DNA from: Rahnella ecdela
Lineage (GTDB): Bacteria > Pseudomonadota > Gammaproteobacteria > Enterobacterales > Enterobacteriaceae
Length of the DNA: 64,000 nucleotides
Direction: 5' to 3'
Assembly: GCF_019049625.1 (NCBI RefSeq)
Contig: NZ_JAFMOY010000130.1
Span: 1 to 64,000, forward strand
Shown: one piece after another, positions 26,585 to 35,393 of the stretch
Position numbering within the stretch: position 1 is the first letter of the stretch
Layout: every line of letters begins with the position of its first letter
Translations under genes and position numbers: made by a program
Notes under the pieces: generated by a model
Database searches by the model: none
Seen by the model: only the letters and a program-made list of their open reading frames with translations
What the model was told of the DNA's origin: nothing

Positions 26585-27368
26585 AACCATAACCGCAATT
26601 ATTGCTGACGATGAGCCTTTACTGAGATATCAGCTCAATAAAATGCTGGCAGATGTTTGGCCTGAGCTGGACATACTGGCCAGCTGTGAAAACGGGAAAG
26701 AAGCATTTGATGCCATCGCGGAAGAGCAGCCTGATATTGCCTTTCTGGATATCCGTATGCCGGAAATGGATGGTATGACATTAATACGCAGGATCAGCCA
26801 GCTGGATAAATTTCCGTTAGTGGTATTTGTGACGGCCTACGATGAGTACGCCGTGCGGGCATTTGAAACCAATGCCATCGACTATTTGTTAAAACCGCTG
26901 AATGAAAAGCGGCTGGAACAATGTGTGTTGAAAATGAAGCAGCGGCTGAATGAGACTACGGCAGACAAAACCACACCCGATCTGAATGCCTTATTCGAAA
27001 AGTTTCAGTCCTTTCTGCCCGTTGAGCATAAAAGTTATTTGAAATGGGTCCGAGTGCAAAAAGGCGAGGATATTGAATTAATTCATTGTTCGGATATCCA
27101 GTTTTTTAAGGCGGAAGATAAGTACATATCGCTGTATAAGAAAAATAAAACGCAGTCAGACATTTTCCTGTTGCGTGGTTCGCTGCGGGAACTGTTGCTA
27201 CAGCTTGATCCGGACGAGTTCTGGCAGGTTCATCGCTCTGTTGTCGTCAACGTTAATGCTATTGAAAAAATAAAACGAGACTATACCGGTAAGATTCAAT
27301 TAATCATTGGTGGGCATGTGTTACAAGTTAGTCGGGCAATGCAGAACAAATTTCTCTATAACATATAA
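26577..27368 (+). CDS. LytTR-family response regulator
   Basis: 263 aa. The receiver domain has the acidic pocket D11-D12, phospho-acceptor D58 (FLDIRMPEMDG), T88 (VTAYDEYA) and K107 (LLKPL). A LytTR DNA-binding domain fills about 155-263, including HRSVVVNVNAIEKI. It is paired with the LytS-type kinase. Its likely targets are the direct repeats at 21351-21400; control of the biosynthetic operon starting 455 bp downstream is an inference. Confidence 0.92.
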   Translation: MTKTITAIIADDEPLLRYQLNKMLADVWPELDILASCENGKEAFDAIAEEQPDIAFLDIRMPEMDGMTLIRRISQLDKFPLVVFVTAYDEYAVRAFETNAIDYLLKPLNEKRLEQCVLKMKQRLNETTADKTTPDLNALFEKFQSFLPVEHKSYLKWVRVQKGEDIELIHCSDIQFFKAEDKYISLYKKNKTQSDIFLLRGSLRELLLQLDPDEFWQVHRSVVVNVNAIEKIKRDYTGKIQLIIGGHVLQVSRAMQNKFLYNI

Positions 27369-27823
27369 ATAATAAAAGACCAGAGATCGCGTTTACTGCT
27401 AAATGCACATTATCAATGCTGGTTATTAATCAGGAAAATAGTGTATGGCATAAAAATACCCATTACTGCAATAACTATATTTAATAATAGCTTACGCCAG
27501 GTATTAGAAAATTCATTTGCGAAGATACCTGCGGATGATTATTGCCTGAATTACAGGTTATTTAATATCTGATCGTTAGTGGATATTAAACTCTTGTGAT
27601 TGAATTTCTTTTGCTTTTTATTTGTCTGTAAATATTTTAAAGTAAAAGTAATTGACTTTGTAAAATTAGATGATATTTTAAAACGTAATCAGACATTGCT
27701 TATTTATATAGCCTTCTCAGGGCTTGTGTTTGTATTGAGAATGGATGATTCAATTTTTGAGCTGCAATAGAGGATTCATGGTTACGCTTAAATATAAGCA
27801 AGATATAAGCAAGGAGAAGTGTC
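27369..27823. other. AT-rich promoter region of the biosynthetic operon
   Basis: 455 bp without a supported gene. A TTGACT-N18-TATTTT pair near 27654-27683 could be a promoter on the plus strand. Only isolated TTCAT sequences occur (near 27512 and 27772), not the 20-bp-spaced triplet seen at 21351. The ribosome site AAGGAGAAG lies before the 27824 start. Confidence 0.4.
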
Positions 27824-28603
27824 ATGAGCCATATCTTTACCGATGTTATAAATCATCCTGCATATAATGAAAAACCTTTGGCACTGGTAGTGGCAGGTAC
27901 TGCTGAGATAGGTCGAAATGTCATTGATTCATTAATTAATGATGATTATCTCGTTGTTTTTACATGGTTCAGTAATGAAACCATGGTCAGTGATATGAAG
28001 GCGCGATATCAAAGCGCTGTTATGCCGGTTCAGCTGGATTTAACCTCTGAGCATGATGTCGTGCAATTCTGTACTGCCTTAGAAAATATCAAAGTAGATG
28101 TTGCAATCTACTGTGCCGGTAATAACCCGGCGTGTCTGTGCGATGAGCTGAAACCCGAGAATATTCGCACCACAACGCGTCTTAACTATCTGTCAGCAGT
28201 GTTAATTTTTAATACCATCGTCAAAACGATGAAGCAGTATAAAGAAAATGAGACCAAGCTGGTGTTTATCAGCTCGGTGGCGGCCAAAAAAATCAGCGTG
28301 GGCAACTCGCTGTATGGTTCGACAAAAGCAGCAATGGAAAGATATCTTTCCAGCGTCGCTCTGGAAATGGCCAGATTCAATATCAGGACGCTATGCCTGA
28401 GCCCTGGTTATATCAAAACAAAAATGCTCCAGGACTATTGTGCGAAAGAAGGGAGAAGCATCGCCAGCATAGAAAAAACGATCCCAATGAGAAAAATGCT
28501 GGCTACTGAAGATGTTGCAAATGCCGTCAGCTCATTTATTAACGGCACAATTATTACTACAGGCGTTTCATTAACGATCGGAAATGGTGAGGGGATAATC
28601 TAA
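27824..28603 (+). CDS. SDR-family ketoreductase (FabG-like)
   Basis: 259 aa. The nucleotide-binding turn is AGTAEIG (24-30), a variant of TGxxxGIG. The active site is Ser150/151 (FISSVAAKK) with YGSTK giving Y164 and K168, and CLSPGYIKT follows. It would reduce beta-ketoacyl-ACP with NAD(P)H. First gene of the operon; its TAA overlaps the ACP start (TAATG). The context with ACP, KS and dehydratase supports a role in chain elongation rather than general metabolism. Confidence 0.88.
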   Translation: MSHIFTDVINHPAYNEKPLALVVAGTAEIGRNVIDSLINDDYLVVFTWFSNETMVSDMKARYQSAVMPVQLDLTSEHDVVQFCTALENIKVDVAIYCAGNNPACLCDELKPENIRTTTRLNYLSAVLIFNTIVKTMKQYKENETKLVFISSVAAKKISVGNSLYGSTKAAMERYLSSVALEMARFNIRTLCLSPGYIKTKMLQDYCAKEGRSIASIEKTIPMRKMLATEDVANAVSSFINGTIITTGVSLTIGNGEGII

Positions 28604-28992
28604 TGTCTATTTCAACAATTAATCAGATTTTTAAAGATATCATGTACCTGGATGAAGCAGAGGAGCTTGATCCGAACAAGTCATTGTTCTCTGATTACGG
28701 GATGACCTCGATTGATTATATTGATTTTGCCTTCGAGTTAAAAAAGCACTTCAAAGTTGACGTTAGCCCTGAAAGCCTTTGGCCAGTAAATAAATGGGCT
28801 ACCACCGAAGATTACTATTCATTTGATACCAAAGAGTGGACCAGCAAAGGCCTTACTGAAATCAACAACCTGCTGGGTTTAAAAGGAGCTGCCGCTGTTG
28901 ATAAAAAAATTCAGTTCAAGGAGCTCTACTCCTATTTCACGCTGAACTATATCAACCAACAAATATCAGCCGTTAAGACGCAGGTCGCGTGA
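28603..28992 (+). CDS. Acyl carrier protein with a long C-terminal extension
   Basis: 129 aa, against about 80 for FabE/AcpP-type carriers. The phosphopantetheine site is S36 in DYGMTSIDYIDF, a DSL-like motif with Thr before Ser. The four-helix carrier fold fills the first ~80 residues; the remaining ~50 (after FDTKEWTSK) are a helical extension not seen in housekeeping ACPs. It ends in an ATGA-type overlap with the next gene. Confidence 0.85.
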   Translation: MSISTINQIFKDIMYLDEAEELDPNKSLFSDYGMTSIDYIDFAFELKKHFKVDVSPESLWPVNKWATTEDYYSFDTKEWTSKGLTEINNLLGLKGAAAVDKKIQFKELYSYFTLNYINQQISAVKTQVA

Positions 28993-30056
28993 TGGAAAAA
29001 GTCTATATAAAAAACTATGGTGTGCATCAGCAATTTGCCACCAATAGTGCGGCGCTGAGCCAGTTATTGGCCACTGAGGAGGAAATTAATCCTCATGATC
29101 TGGACTACTATAATTTTTCGACGCCGTCGGTGCTGGAAAAAAAGTGGGTCAGCAGAGAGGACTGCTCAGTACTGAACTCGATGTCAAAAATGGCGATCAA
29201 TGCGCTGATTGATTTTAAAAGCAAAGCGTGCCTAGACGAGCATGCAAAAGCCTTTCTTTATACGGCATGTGATAGTGAGGAGCATAGTTTTTCTACGCTT
29301 TTTGAAATTTGCCGTAAATATAACGATGCTGGTTCAGTCTGGAAACATATCCAGCAATATAAAGAGATGAATAATCCTCTTGATATGCTGAGATTACTGC
29401 CAACAAATGTGCTGTATCACACCTCAAAATTATTACGCGACCATGAGGAAGGTACGCCGTTACGCGCCGCATCGTTAAGTGGCCTGGTGGCATTAAAACT
29501 GGCCTGGGCTGACATCGTTAATTCAACGGCAAAAAAAGGGGCCATGGTGGTGAGCGCGGCAAATATGCTGTCCTTTGACAGCCTGGCCGTCTTTAAAAAG
29601 TTTTGTGAAATCCGGAAAAATGCTGCGGATGCCTCCGGTATTATTCCCAGTTGGGGGGCGGCGGTGATCTCTTTAGATAATGACAGCCGCAATGCGCTGG
29701 CTGAATTAACCTCCGTCACTGTTCGCTATTGCCCCAAAGTCCGGTTTGAACAAGAAGACTGGGAAAGTCTGATGGGCAAGCAGCGAACGCAACAGGGAGA
29801 ACCCGATGTTATTATTAGTTATAACAACGGCATTCGCGCACAAAAAATAGCGGAGTATTCTGCGCTGGAGAAATTTTTCCCCCGGTCCAGGATTATCAAT
29901 TATAAAGCGAAAACCGGCTACACCGGAAAACTCAATAATATACTGGATATTTTATGCTGCCTTAATGATCCCGCTATTCCTTCAGGAGCCCGGGTCATGC
30001 TAAATGGCGCTGGTATCAATTATGGTATCGGGAACATTTGGTTAATTAAAAGCTGA
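28989..30056 (+). CDS. Chain-length-factor-like ketosynthase lacking catalytic residues
   Basis: 355 aa, shorter than the ~410 aa of active KS. The thiolase-like fold can be followed, but the nucleophile elbow is TPLRAASLSG (no Cys), the NTHGTS position is SYNNGIRAQ (no His), and KSxxGH is KAKTGYTGK (no His). This loss of all three catalytic residues with the fold retained is what defines a KS-beta/chain-length factor. It likely pairs with the active KS that follows at 30070. Divergence is large, so it is not a standard type II PKS CLF. Confidence 0.75.
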   Translation: MMEKVYIKNYGVHQQFATNSAALSQLLATEEEINPHDLDYYNFSTPSVLEKKWVSREDCSVLNSMSKMAINALIDFKSKACLDEHAKAFLYTACDSEEHSFSTLFEICRKYNDAGSVWKHIQQYKEMNNPLDMLRLLPTNVLYHTSKLLRDHEEGTPLRAASLSGLVALKLAWADIVNSTAKKGAMVVSAANMLSFDSLAVFKKFCEIRKNAADASGIIPSWGAAVISLDNDSRNALAELTSVTVRYCPKVRFEQEDWESLMGKQRTQQGEPDVIISYNNGIRAQKIAEYSALEKFFPRSRIINYKAKTGYTGKLNNILDILCCLNDPAIPSGARVMLNGAGINYGIGNIWLIKS

Positions 30057-30069
30057 GGAACGGATCACA

Positions 30070-31356
30070 ATGAATACCCATTTCGATGCAGATACTTTAT
30101 GTATCAGTGCATATGGCGCCGTCACGCCATTAGGCAGCAATCTGGATGAAATTCACGCCAGCTTTATCAATGAGAAAAGCGGTATACGGGAGATAAAGAA
30201 GTTTGATCACCGCTATTTTCAGACGCATGAAGCAGGTATCCCTGTAGAAGGCAATGCTGCAATTAGCTGGCCTAAAAAAAGCCCTTTCAGGAACGGTGAG
30301 CTTTTTTACGCCGGATTAGCAGCAAAGCGGCTGCACGATCGGCTGCGGCTGTCGGCGTATTATTCAGTGGAAGAAATTGGCTGCATCGTGGGAATCGATG
30401 AACCGGCGATCGATATTGAGCAGTGCATCGGTTTCTCGGAAAAGGTTCCCGCCGATGCGGATAAGCAATGCTTGGTCGATGCCGCGCTGGAGCATTTTAA
30501 AATTGGTGATTTTCTCGATCTTGATACCACTGCCGTTCTGAAAACGATACATGACATCATCCCTTTCGCCGGTCTCAGCTTCGCGCATTTAGGCCTCTGC
30601 TCAGCATCGACGCAAAGTATCGGACTGGCTATGCGAGCCATCCGCAGCGGTGAAATTAAAGTGGCAATTTGCGGCGGTGTTTCAGCCAAAGTTACGCCGT
30701 TAAACCTTGCGCGATTAGAAGGAATGGGCGTGATCTCGACCGATGAACACTATTGTGGCACCGGGCGTTCACGGCCTTTCGATCGGCACCGCAGCGGATT
30801 TGTCTTAGCCGAAGGCGCAGGTCTGTTCGTCATTGAAAAGCTATCCAGCGTATTGGCGCGGCAGGACAAACCGCTGGCCTATTTATTGGGCTATGGGGGC
30901 GCACTCTGCGCACAGCATATTGTGATGCCGCATCAAGACGATCTGGAAATGCAATTGTCGATGGAGCGGGCTATCGAACATGCGGGTATTGACCGTAATA
31001 CGATTGACTTTGTGAATACGCATGGAACATCGACATTACAAAATGACCAGCACGAAGCCAGCGCAATCAGAAAAGTATTTGGTGAGCACAATCCGGCGAT
31101 TGTGGCGACGAAATCGTATCACGGGCACCTGATTGCCGCCGCCGGGGCGATGGAAATTCTGGGCGTGCTGGTTTCATTTCAGCATGATCTCTTACCCAAA
31201 ATTTTGAATTGCGATGAGCCCGATCCGCAATTATCTGATGGCATTGCGCTTGTGAATGAGCATCAGCACCGGCCGCTTAAATACGCATTGAAAAACTCAT
31301 TTGGTATGGGTGGTGGCGCAGGCAGTCTGGTTTTAGGAAATCCCAAATATCTGTAA
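30070..31356 (+). CDS. Beta-ketoacyl-ACP synthase (FabF-like, active)
   Basis: 428 aa. The full catalytic set is present: nucleophile C177 in HLGLCSAST, H318 in VNTHGTST, and K348/H353 in TKSYHGHLIAAAG. The elongating-KS signature GRSRPFDRHRSGFVLAEGAG is also intact. It performs the decarboxylative Claisen condensation on acyl-ACP. No malonyl-CoA:ACP transacylase is encoded nearby, so the housekeeping FabD probably supplies extender units. It presumably forms a heterodimer with the 28989 protein. Confidence 0.92.
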   Translation: MNTHFDADTLCISAYGAVTPLGSNLDEIHASFINEKSGIREIKKFDHRYFQTHEAGIPVEGNAAISWPKKSPFRNGELFYAGLAAKRLHDRLRLSAYYSVEEIGCIVGIDEPAIDIEQCIGFSEKVPADADKQCLVDAALEHFKIGDFLDLDTTAVLKTIHDIIPFAGLSFAHLGLCSASTQSIGLAMRAIRSGEIKVAICGGVSAKVTPLNLARLEGMGVISTDEHYCGTGRSRPFDRHRSGFVLAEGAGLFVIEKLSSVLARQDKPLAYLLGYGGALCAQHIVMPHQDDLEMQLSMERAIEHAGIDRNTIDFVNTHGTSTLQNDQHEASAIRKVFGEHNPAIVATKSYHGHLIAAAGAMEILGVLVSFQHDLLPKILNCDEPDPQLSDGIALVNEHQHRPLKYALKNSFGMGGGAGSLVLGNPKYL

Positions 31357-31366
31357 GGCAGACATC

Positions 31367-32773
31367 ATGCTAACAATGCATTCCTTATTAGAAAGAAACT
31401 GGCAAGTGATTTATCATGATAGTCAATATTCGGCAGATGATATCACCACCATAACAAAGGGCTGTGCCAGTAACGTGGTCAGATATTTTCGTCATCATTC
31501 GCAGGCGGAACAAAATAAGCTGTTTGTTTTTGTGATTAGAAATAATTTCGAAGGCATGATCAGCTATTTTGTTGCTTCTGCGCTGAGGTTGAAAGCCTGG
31601 ATAGTGAATGTTCATGACCTTGGCATTGTTGATATGCTGGTTGATACAGGTTGCATTGCCGCTTTTGTTATGAGTAATGAAGTCAGGGATATTAATACGA
31701 TAAACCAGCGGATTAATATCTCGTTTGACCGCAATCCTTCGCTCGCAAGCGAGAAGCTTGAGGGTTTTACTGAGTATCCGTGTGCGCGTTTTTATTTTTG
31801 CACCTCCGGCACAACCAGTACGCCTAAGCTGATCCAGTATCATGAAAATACACTGATTGAAAACGCATGCGCGGTGAGCCAGTACCTCAAGCTCGACAAT
31901 GAAGATCGCTCATTGTGTTATTTCCCGGTGCAGTATATGTATGGTCTCTCAACCATGCTGTGTGCGTTTTTGTCGGAAAGTAAGCTGGTATTTGAAAAAT
32001 TTCACATCAGTAATATTGGTGAACTTGTTTCACACTACGGTATTACTAATTTGCCTTTAATCGGTGACTGGATGTTGCCCGTCAGCGAAATTTTTACCAA
32101 AAGCCGAATTCATGTAAACAATATCCTTAATGCATCCGATCGTCTGCTCACCGTGCAGGCAGCGAGCATCCTTTCATCCTGCAATACGTTGTGGAATAAC
32201 TTCGGCCAGACCGAATCCGGGCCTCGCTTGTTTCATAATGGGATCCGCTTGCAAAGTGATATTGAAAAAACCAGCAAATATGGCGTTGTGGCACCTGGTA
32301 AAGTTATGACGGACAACATCAAAATTGATTTGCGTCCTGTTGATCCGGACGCGTCTGATTCAGTGTGCCGGATGTTTTATAAAACGCCTTTTGCTTGTGA
32401 TGGCTATGTTGATAGCTACCTGCAATTAAAACCGCGTGCTGAATGGTTTGATTCCGGCGATCTGTTTGTGAAAGATGAAGCCGAATGCTACTACTGGATA
32501 GCCAGAGCGGTGAATGAATTCAAACACAATGGCAAATTTATTCCGGTTCAGCTTATTTCAAATGATATTGTGAAGTATGTCGGTGGTTTGCGACATTATT
32601 TTTCAAAAGCGCAGAGCGGCGATATTTATCTCAATCTTGATATGTCTGCGAACAGTGCGCAGATAAAAATAATCACTAAGCTATTAATGGATAAATGGTA
32701 TCAGTATGCATTTAAAATAAATGTCAGAGAAATCGCGACGACAAAGACAGGGAAGATAAAATGTGCAGTATAG
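31367..32773 (+). CDS. AMP-binding acyl-adenylate ligase 1
   Basis: 468 aa. Adenylation motifs: TSGTTSTPK (A3, near 146), NNFGQTESG (A5), WFDSGDLF (A7) and a C-terminal KTGKIK with the catalytic Lys. It would activate a carboxylic acid as acyl-AMP and load CoA or the ACP. Aryl polyene and related clusters use such a ligase for the starter unit. The acid cannot be predicted from sequence. Ribosome site and 11-bp spacing indicate operon membership. Confidence 0.85.
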   Translation: MLTMHSLLERNWQVIYHDSQYSADDITTITKGCASNVVRYFRHHSQAEQNKLFVFVIRNNFEGMISYFVASALRLKAWIVNVHDLGIVDMLVDTGCIAAFVMSNEVRDINTINQRINISFDRNPSLASEKLEGFTEYPCARFYFCTSGTTSTPKLIQYHENTLIENACAVSQYLKLDNEDRSLCYFPVQYMYGLSTMLCAFLSESKLVFEKFHISNIGELVSHYGITNLPLIGDWMLPVSEIFTKSRIHVNNILNASDRLLTVQAASILSSCNTLWNNFGQTESGPRLFHNGIRLQSDIEKTSKYGVVAPGKVMTDNIKIDLRPVDPDASDSVCRMFYKTPFACDGYVDSYLQLKPRAEWFDSGDLFVKDEAECYYWIARAVNEFKHNGKFIPVQLISNDIVKYVGGLRHYFSKAQSGDIYLNLDMSANSAQIKIITKLLMDKWYQYAFKINVREIATTKTGKIKCAV

Positions 32774-32788
32774 GGTTAGAACCATGAC

Positions 32789-33463
32789 ATGAATAAAGTG
32801 TATGTTAATCGTCATGCAAACAATTATCTGTGCATTGTGAGTCACTCTTTTTATACCGCTTATTTGCATATCGGCAGGCTTCATCGTTATTTGCCGGTCG
32901 CAACAAAACGCTCAGCGGAAAAACTATTGTATCGTGAAATGGCCAGGGTACTTTTTGTCGATATAGTGAAAAGGATTTTACCTGGCGTAGAGGTGACACA
33001 CAGTTCCGTAAGCCATGGACGGAATGAAAGCGTTATGTTGGTGAATAACGATCGGCGGATTCATTCTGTCGGGATTGATATCGAGTTTATCGAAAAGGCG
33101 AAAGCACCAAGGCCATTTATGCTGGATTATTGTGAAAAATATGCCCGTTTCCCGGTCGGACAGGCTGACAACCGTTTGTGCACCACGATATTCAGCTGTA
33201 TGGAGAGCTTGTATAAGGCGTTGTGCGCCATTTCGGTATGTACTTTTGATATCAATGATTATTTATTAGTTGCATATAACCGGGTGAGATGCGTTTTTCG
33301 CTATGTTGGCAACGTAGCCGAATTTAAGGGGAAGACGTTTATTTGTAACTGCTATTACCTTGATCAATCTGTAATAACCGTCGTTTTGCTGGATGCGTCT
33401 TTAACATCAATCATTTTAGATGATCTGTTATATGAAGAGATGAGCATCGCAATACCCGATTAA
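32789..33463 (+). CDS. 4'-phosphopantetheinyl transferase-like protein
   Basis: 224 aa. The Mg-binding GIDIE motif gives D97 and E99, and ESLYKA (139-144) supplies the second conserved Glu and Lys. This is the Sfp/EntD-type layout. The position just before Glu, normally Lys in the KE..YK motif, is Met138 (CMESLYKA). That could reduce or alter activity. It would convert the apo-ACP at 28603 to the holo form. A dedicated PPTase suits a pathway with an unusual carrier. Confidence 0.72.
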   Translation: MNKVYVNRHANNYLCIVSHSFYTAYLHIGRLHRYLPVATKRSAEKLLYREMARVLFVDIVKRILPGVEVTHSSVSHGRNESVMLVNNDRRIHSVGIDIEFIEKAKAPRPFMLDYCEKYARFPVGQADNRLCTTIFSCMESLYKALCAISVCTFDINDYLLVAYNRVRCVFRYVGNVAEFKGKTFICNCYYLDQSVITVVLLDASLTSIILDDLLYEEMSIAIPD

Positions 33464-33515
33464 TTTTTTAACAATCCTGTGGCTGCGCCATAAATTCATT
33501 TAGAGGAATATTGGT

Positions 33516-34178
33516 ATGAACGATTTACTGGTAGATATCACACCTGAACATTATGAAGCTTACGCGACGGAAGGCACATCACCGTGGAATGCGTATTTAA
33601 AGGAAAGGATTCTGGAAGAAGCAGCCAGTATTACTTCGCCGAGGAAAAAGATTCTGGATATTGGTATGGGAACCGGCCACATGCTTTTCGACCTGTTCCA
33701 GTCGCAAAAACTCACTGATTACTCCTTTTATGGGGTTGATATTGATCCGCGGATGGTGCGTTTTTGCGTTAAAAAATGTAGCGAGCTGAAATGCCAGCAC
33801 GTATTCAACATTGTTGAAGCCAGCGTCAGTAATTTACCGTTTCCCGATAATTCATTTTCAATGATCTATGCCCGCTCCGTCATTCATCACTGGGCTGAAC
33901 CTGCAAAAGGGTTGCAGGAGCTGTGTCGTGTTCTGGATAGCGGCGGTCGCATTATTATCCACGAACCGCTGGCCGATGCAGAAGAGACCGCGCTGGGTGT
34001 TTTTAATCAGTCACGTAGTGAGTGTGGCGTGACTGATATGTCCACGGAAGAAAAATTCACCCTGGCGAGCCTTACCGCGCTTATGCACTGCTGCGATCTT
34101 GACGGGATAAGCTGGACAGTGACGCGCGGAGAAGGTCTTGCTGCCCTGGGCTGTGAAATTTTCATTAAAAAGGCCTGA
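33516..34178 (+). CDS. SAM-dependent class I methyltransferase
   Basis: 220 aa. Motif I is KILDIGMGTGHML (45-57), followed by a GVDIDPRMV acidic loop, LPFPDNSFSMIYARSVIHHW and the LDSGGRIIIHEP post-motif, all typical of the UbiE/Methyltransf_11 type. Substrate unknown; within this operon it could methylate the acyl chain, a carboxylate or an amine. A 52-bp gap separates it from the PPTase-like gene, and the next gene begins 6 bp after its stop. Confidence 0.85.
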   Translation: MNDLLVDITPEHYEAYATEGTSPWNAYLKERILEEAASITSPRKKILDIGMGTGHMLFDLFQSQKLTDYSFYGVDIDPRMVRFCVKKCSELKCQHVFNIVEASVSNLPFPDNSFSMIYARSVIHHWAEPAKGLQELCRVLDSGGRIIIHEPLADAEETALGVFNQSRSECGVTDMSTEEKFTLASLTALMHCCDLDGISWTVTRGEGLAALGCEIFIKKA

Positions 34179-34184
34179 GTCATC

Positions 34185-35393
34185 ATGGATTATTGCTGCG
34201 CTGAGATGTATGCAAAAATGCAACCGCGGATTACGGCAATCACCGGATGCCAAGCCTTCGATTATACGGCCTTCCGTGATTCAGTCAGGATTAGTTCCCA
34301 CGTTTATTCAACCACTGGCGACAGTGGTTCTTTGACGCAACGGGACCCTGCGGCTGAACAAATACCGATGCTGCTTGGCGCCACAAGCGGCACCACCGGG
34401 GCGATGAAAATGATCAGCGTCCGTTTAAAATCCAGTAAGGACGCGGTCAGCGCATCGGAGCACAACTTAATTCATAACCTGCGGTCGCGGGAGGTTTTTT
34501 CCGCAGGAGACGTCGTTGGCAACCTTTTTACGATTAACCTGTTTTCATCCTTACACTATTCAGCGTGTGAAATTTTAAAACATTGCCGCGCGCATGTGGT
34601 GCCGGTCGGCGATATTGCATTGCTGCGGAAGAGTCATTTTGATTTCCTGGCCGACATTCAACTCTCGACGCTGTTTGGTGTGCCGGCCACTCTCGTGCAG
34701 TTTGTGGAAACCATGATCGGGCTTGGGGTTCCGCTGGTCATTAAAAATGTGGTCTTTACCGGCGAACCGATGTTGGCCGCGCATGAAAACTATCTGCGCG
34801 AGGTGCTGGGCGACGACCTGCGGATAATCGGTTTGTACGGCCTGTCGGAGTGCGGTTTCATTGGGATGTCTGTCGAGGGGCATCATAATAAATATCTGCT
34901 ATTCAGCGATGACTTCTTCTTTGAATATGAAGATAAAAAGGGGTTATTGGTCACGTCGCTGGACCCGGATGCCTCGCGTAAACTTGTCAGATATCCGGCA
35001 GGGGATAGGGGCAAATTATTCGTTGAAAATAATCAACTCTATTTTCAGGGTATTAAACGCAACGCTCTTGATTTTAATTTCATGGGTAATCTGATTAGCC
35101 ATGAAAAAATAGCCAGAATGATTAACCAAAAATTGCCTGAGGCGATTGTTCAAATCGTCTTGTCTTTATCCGCTGAAAGACAAGAAATTATGGATATTAA
35201 AATCTGCTGCGGATTATCTCATGCCGTTGATTTGTCCGAACTGGAGGATGAAATCTGTCATTTGCCGGATATTTATGAAGCCTATATGAAAAAGCGGGGA
35301 CGTATCAACCTCACCGTTGTTGAGTATAACGCTCTGCTTTTTTCACCCCGAGGGAAATGTCTGCTGGTTTGCGACACAAGGGAGTCATGCTAA
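34185..35393 (+). CDS. AMP-binding ligase 2 (PaaK-like short form)
   Basis: 402 aa. LGATSGTTGAMK is the phosphate-binding loop, GLYGLSECG the A5-like motif, VRYPAGDRGKL the A7-like motif, and a C-terminal FSPRGKCLL carries a Lys. This is closer to phenylacetate-CoA ligase than to the first ligase in the operon. Two different adenylating enzymes imply that two separate acids are activated. Its stop shares bases with the next start codon (TAATG at 35391). Confidence 0.78.
   Translation: MDYCCAEMYAKMQPRITAITGCQAFDYTAFRDSVRISSHVYSTTGDSGSLTQRDPAAEQIPMLLGATSGTTGAMKMISVRLKSSKDAVSASEHNLIHNLRSREVFSAGDVVGNLFTINLFSSLHYSACEILKHCRAHVVPVGDIALLRKSHFDFLADIQLSTLFGVPATLVQFVETMIGLGVPLVIKNVVFTGEPMLAAHENYLREVLGDDLRIIGLYGLSECGFIGMSVEGHHNKYLLFSDDFFFEYEDKKGLLVTSLDPDASRKLVRYPAGDRGKLFVENNQLYFQGIKRNALDFNFMGNLISHEKIARMINQKLPEAIVQIVLSLSAERQEIMDIKICCGLSHAVDLSELEDEICHLPDIYEAYMKKRGRINLTVVEYNALLFSPRGKCLLVCDTRESC

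Noticed and set aside
27369-27823. LytTR repeats before the biosynthetic operon
   Set aside because: Only single TTCAT sequences occur, without the 20-bp-spaced triplet seen at 21351.
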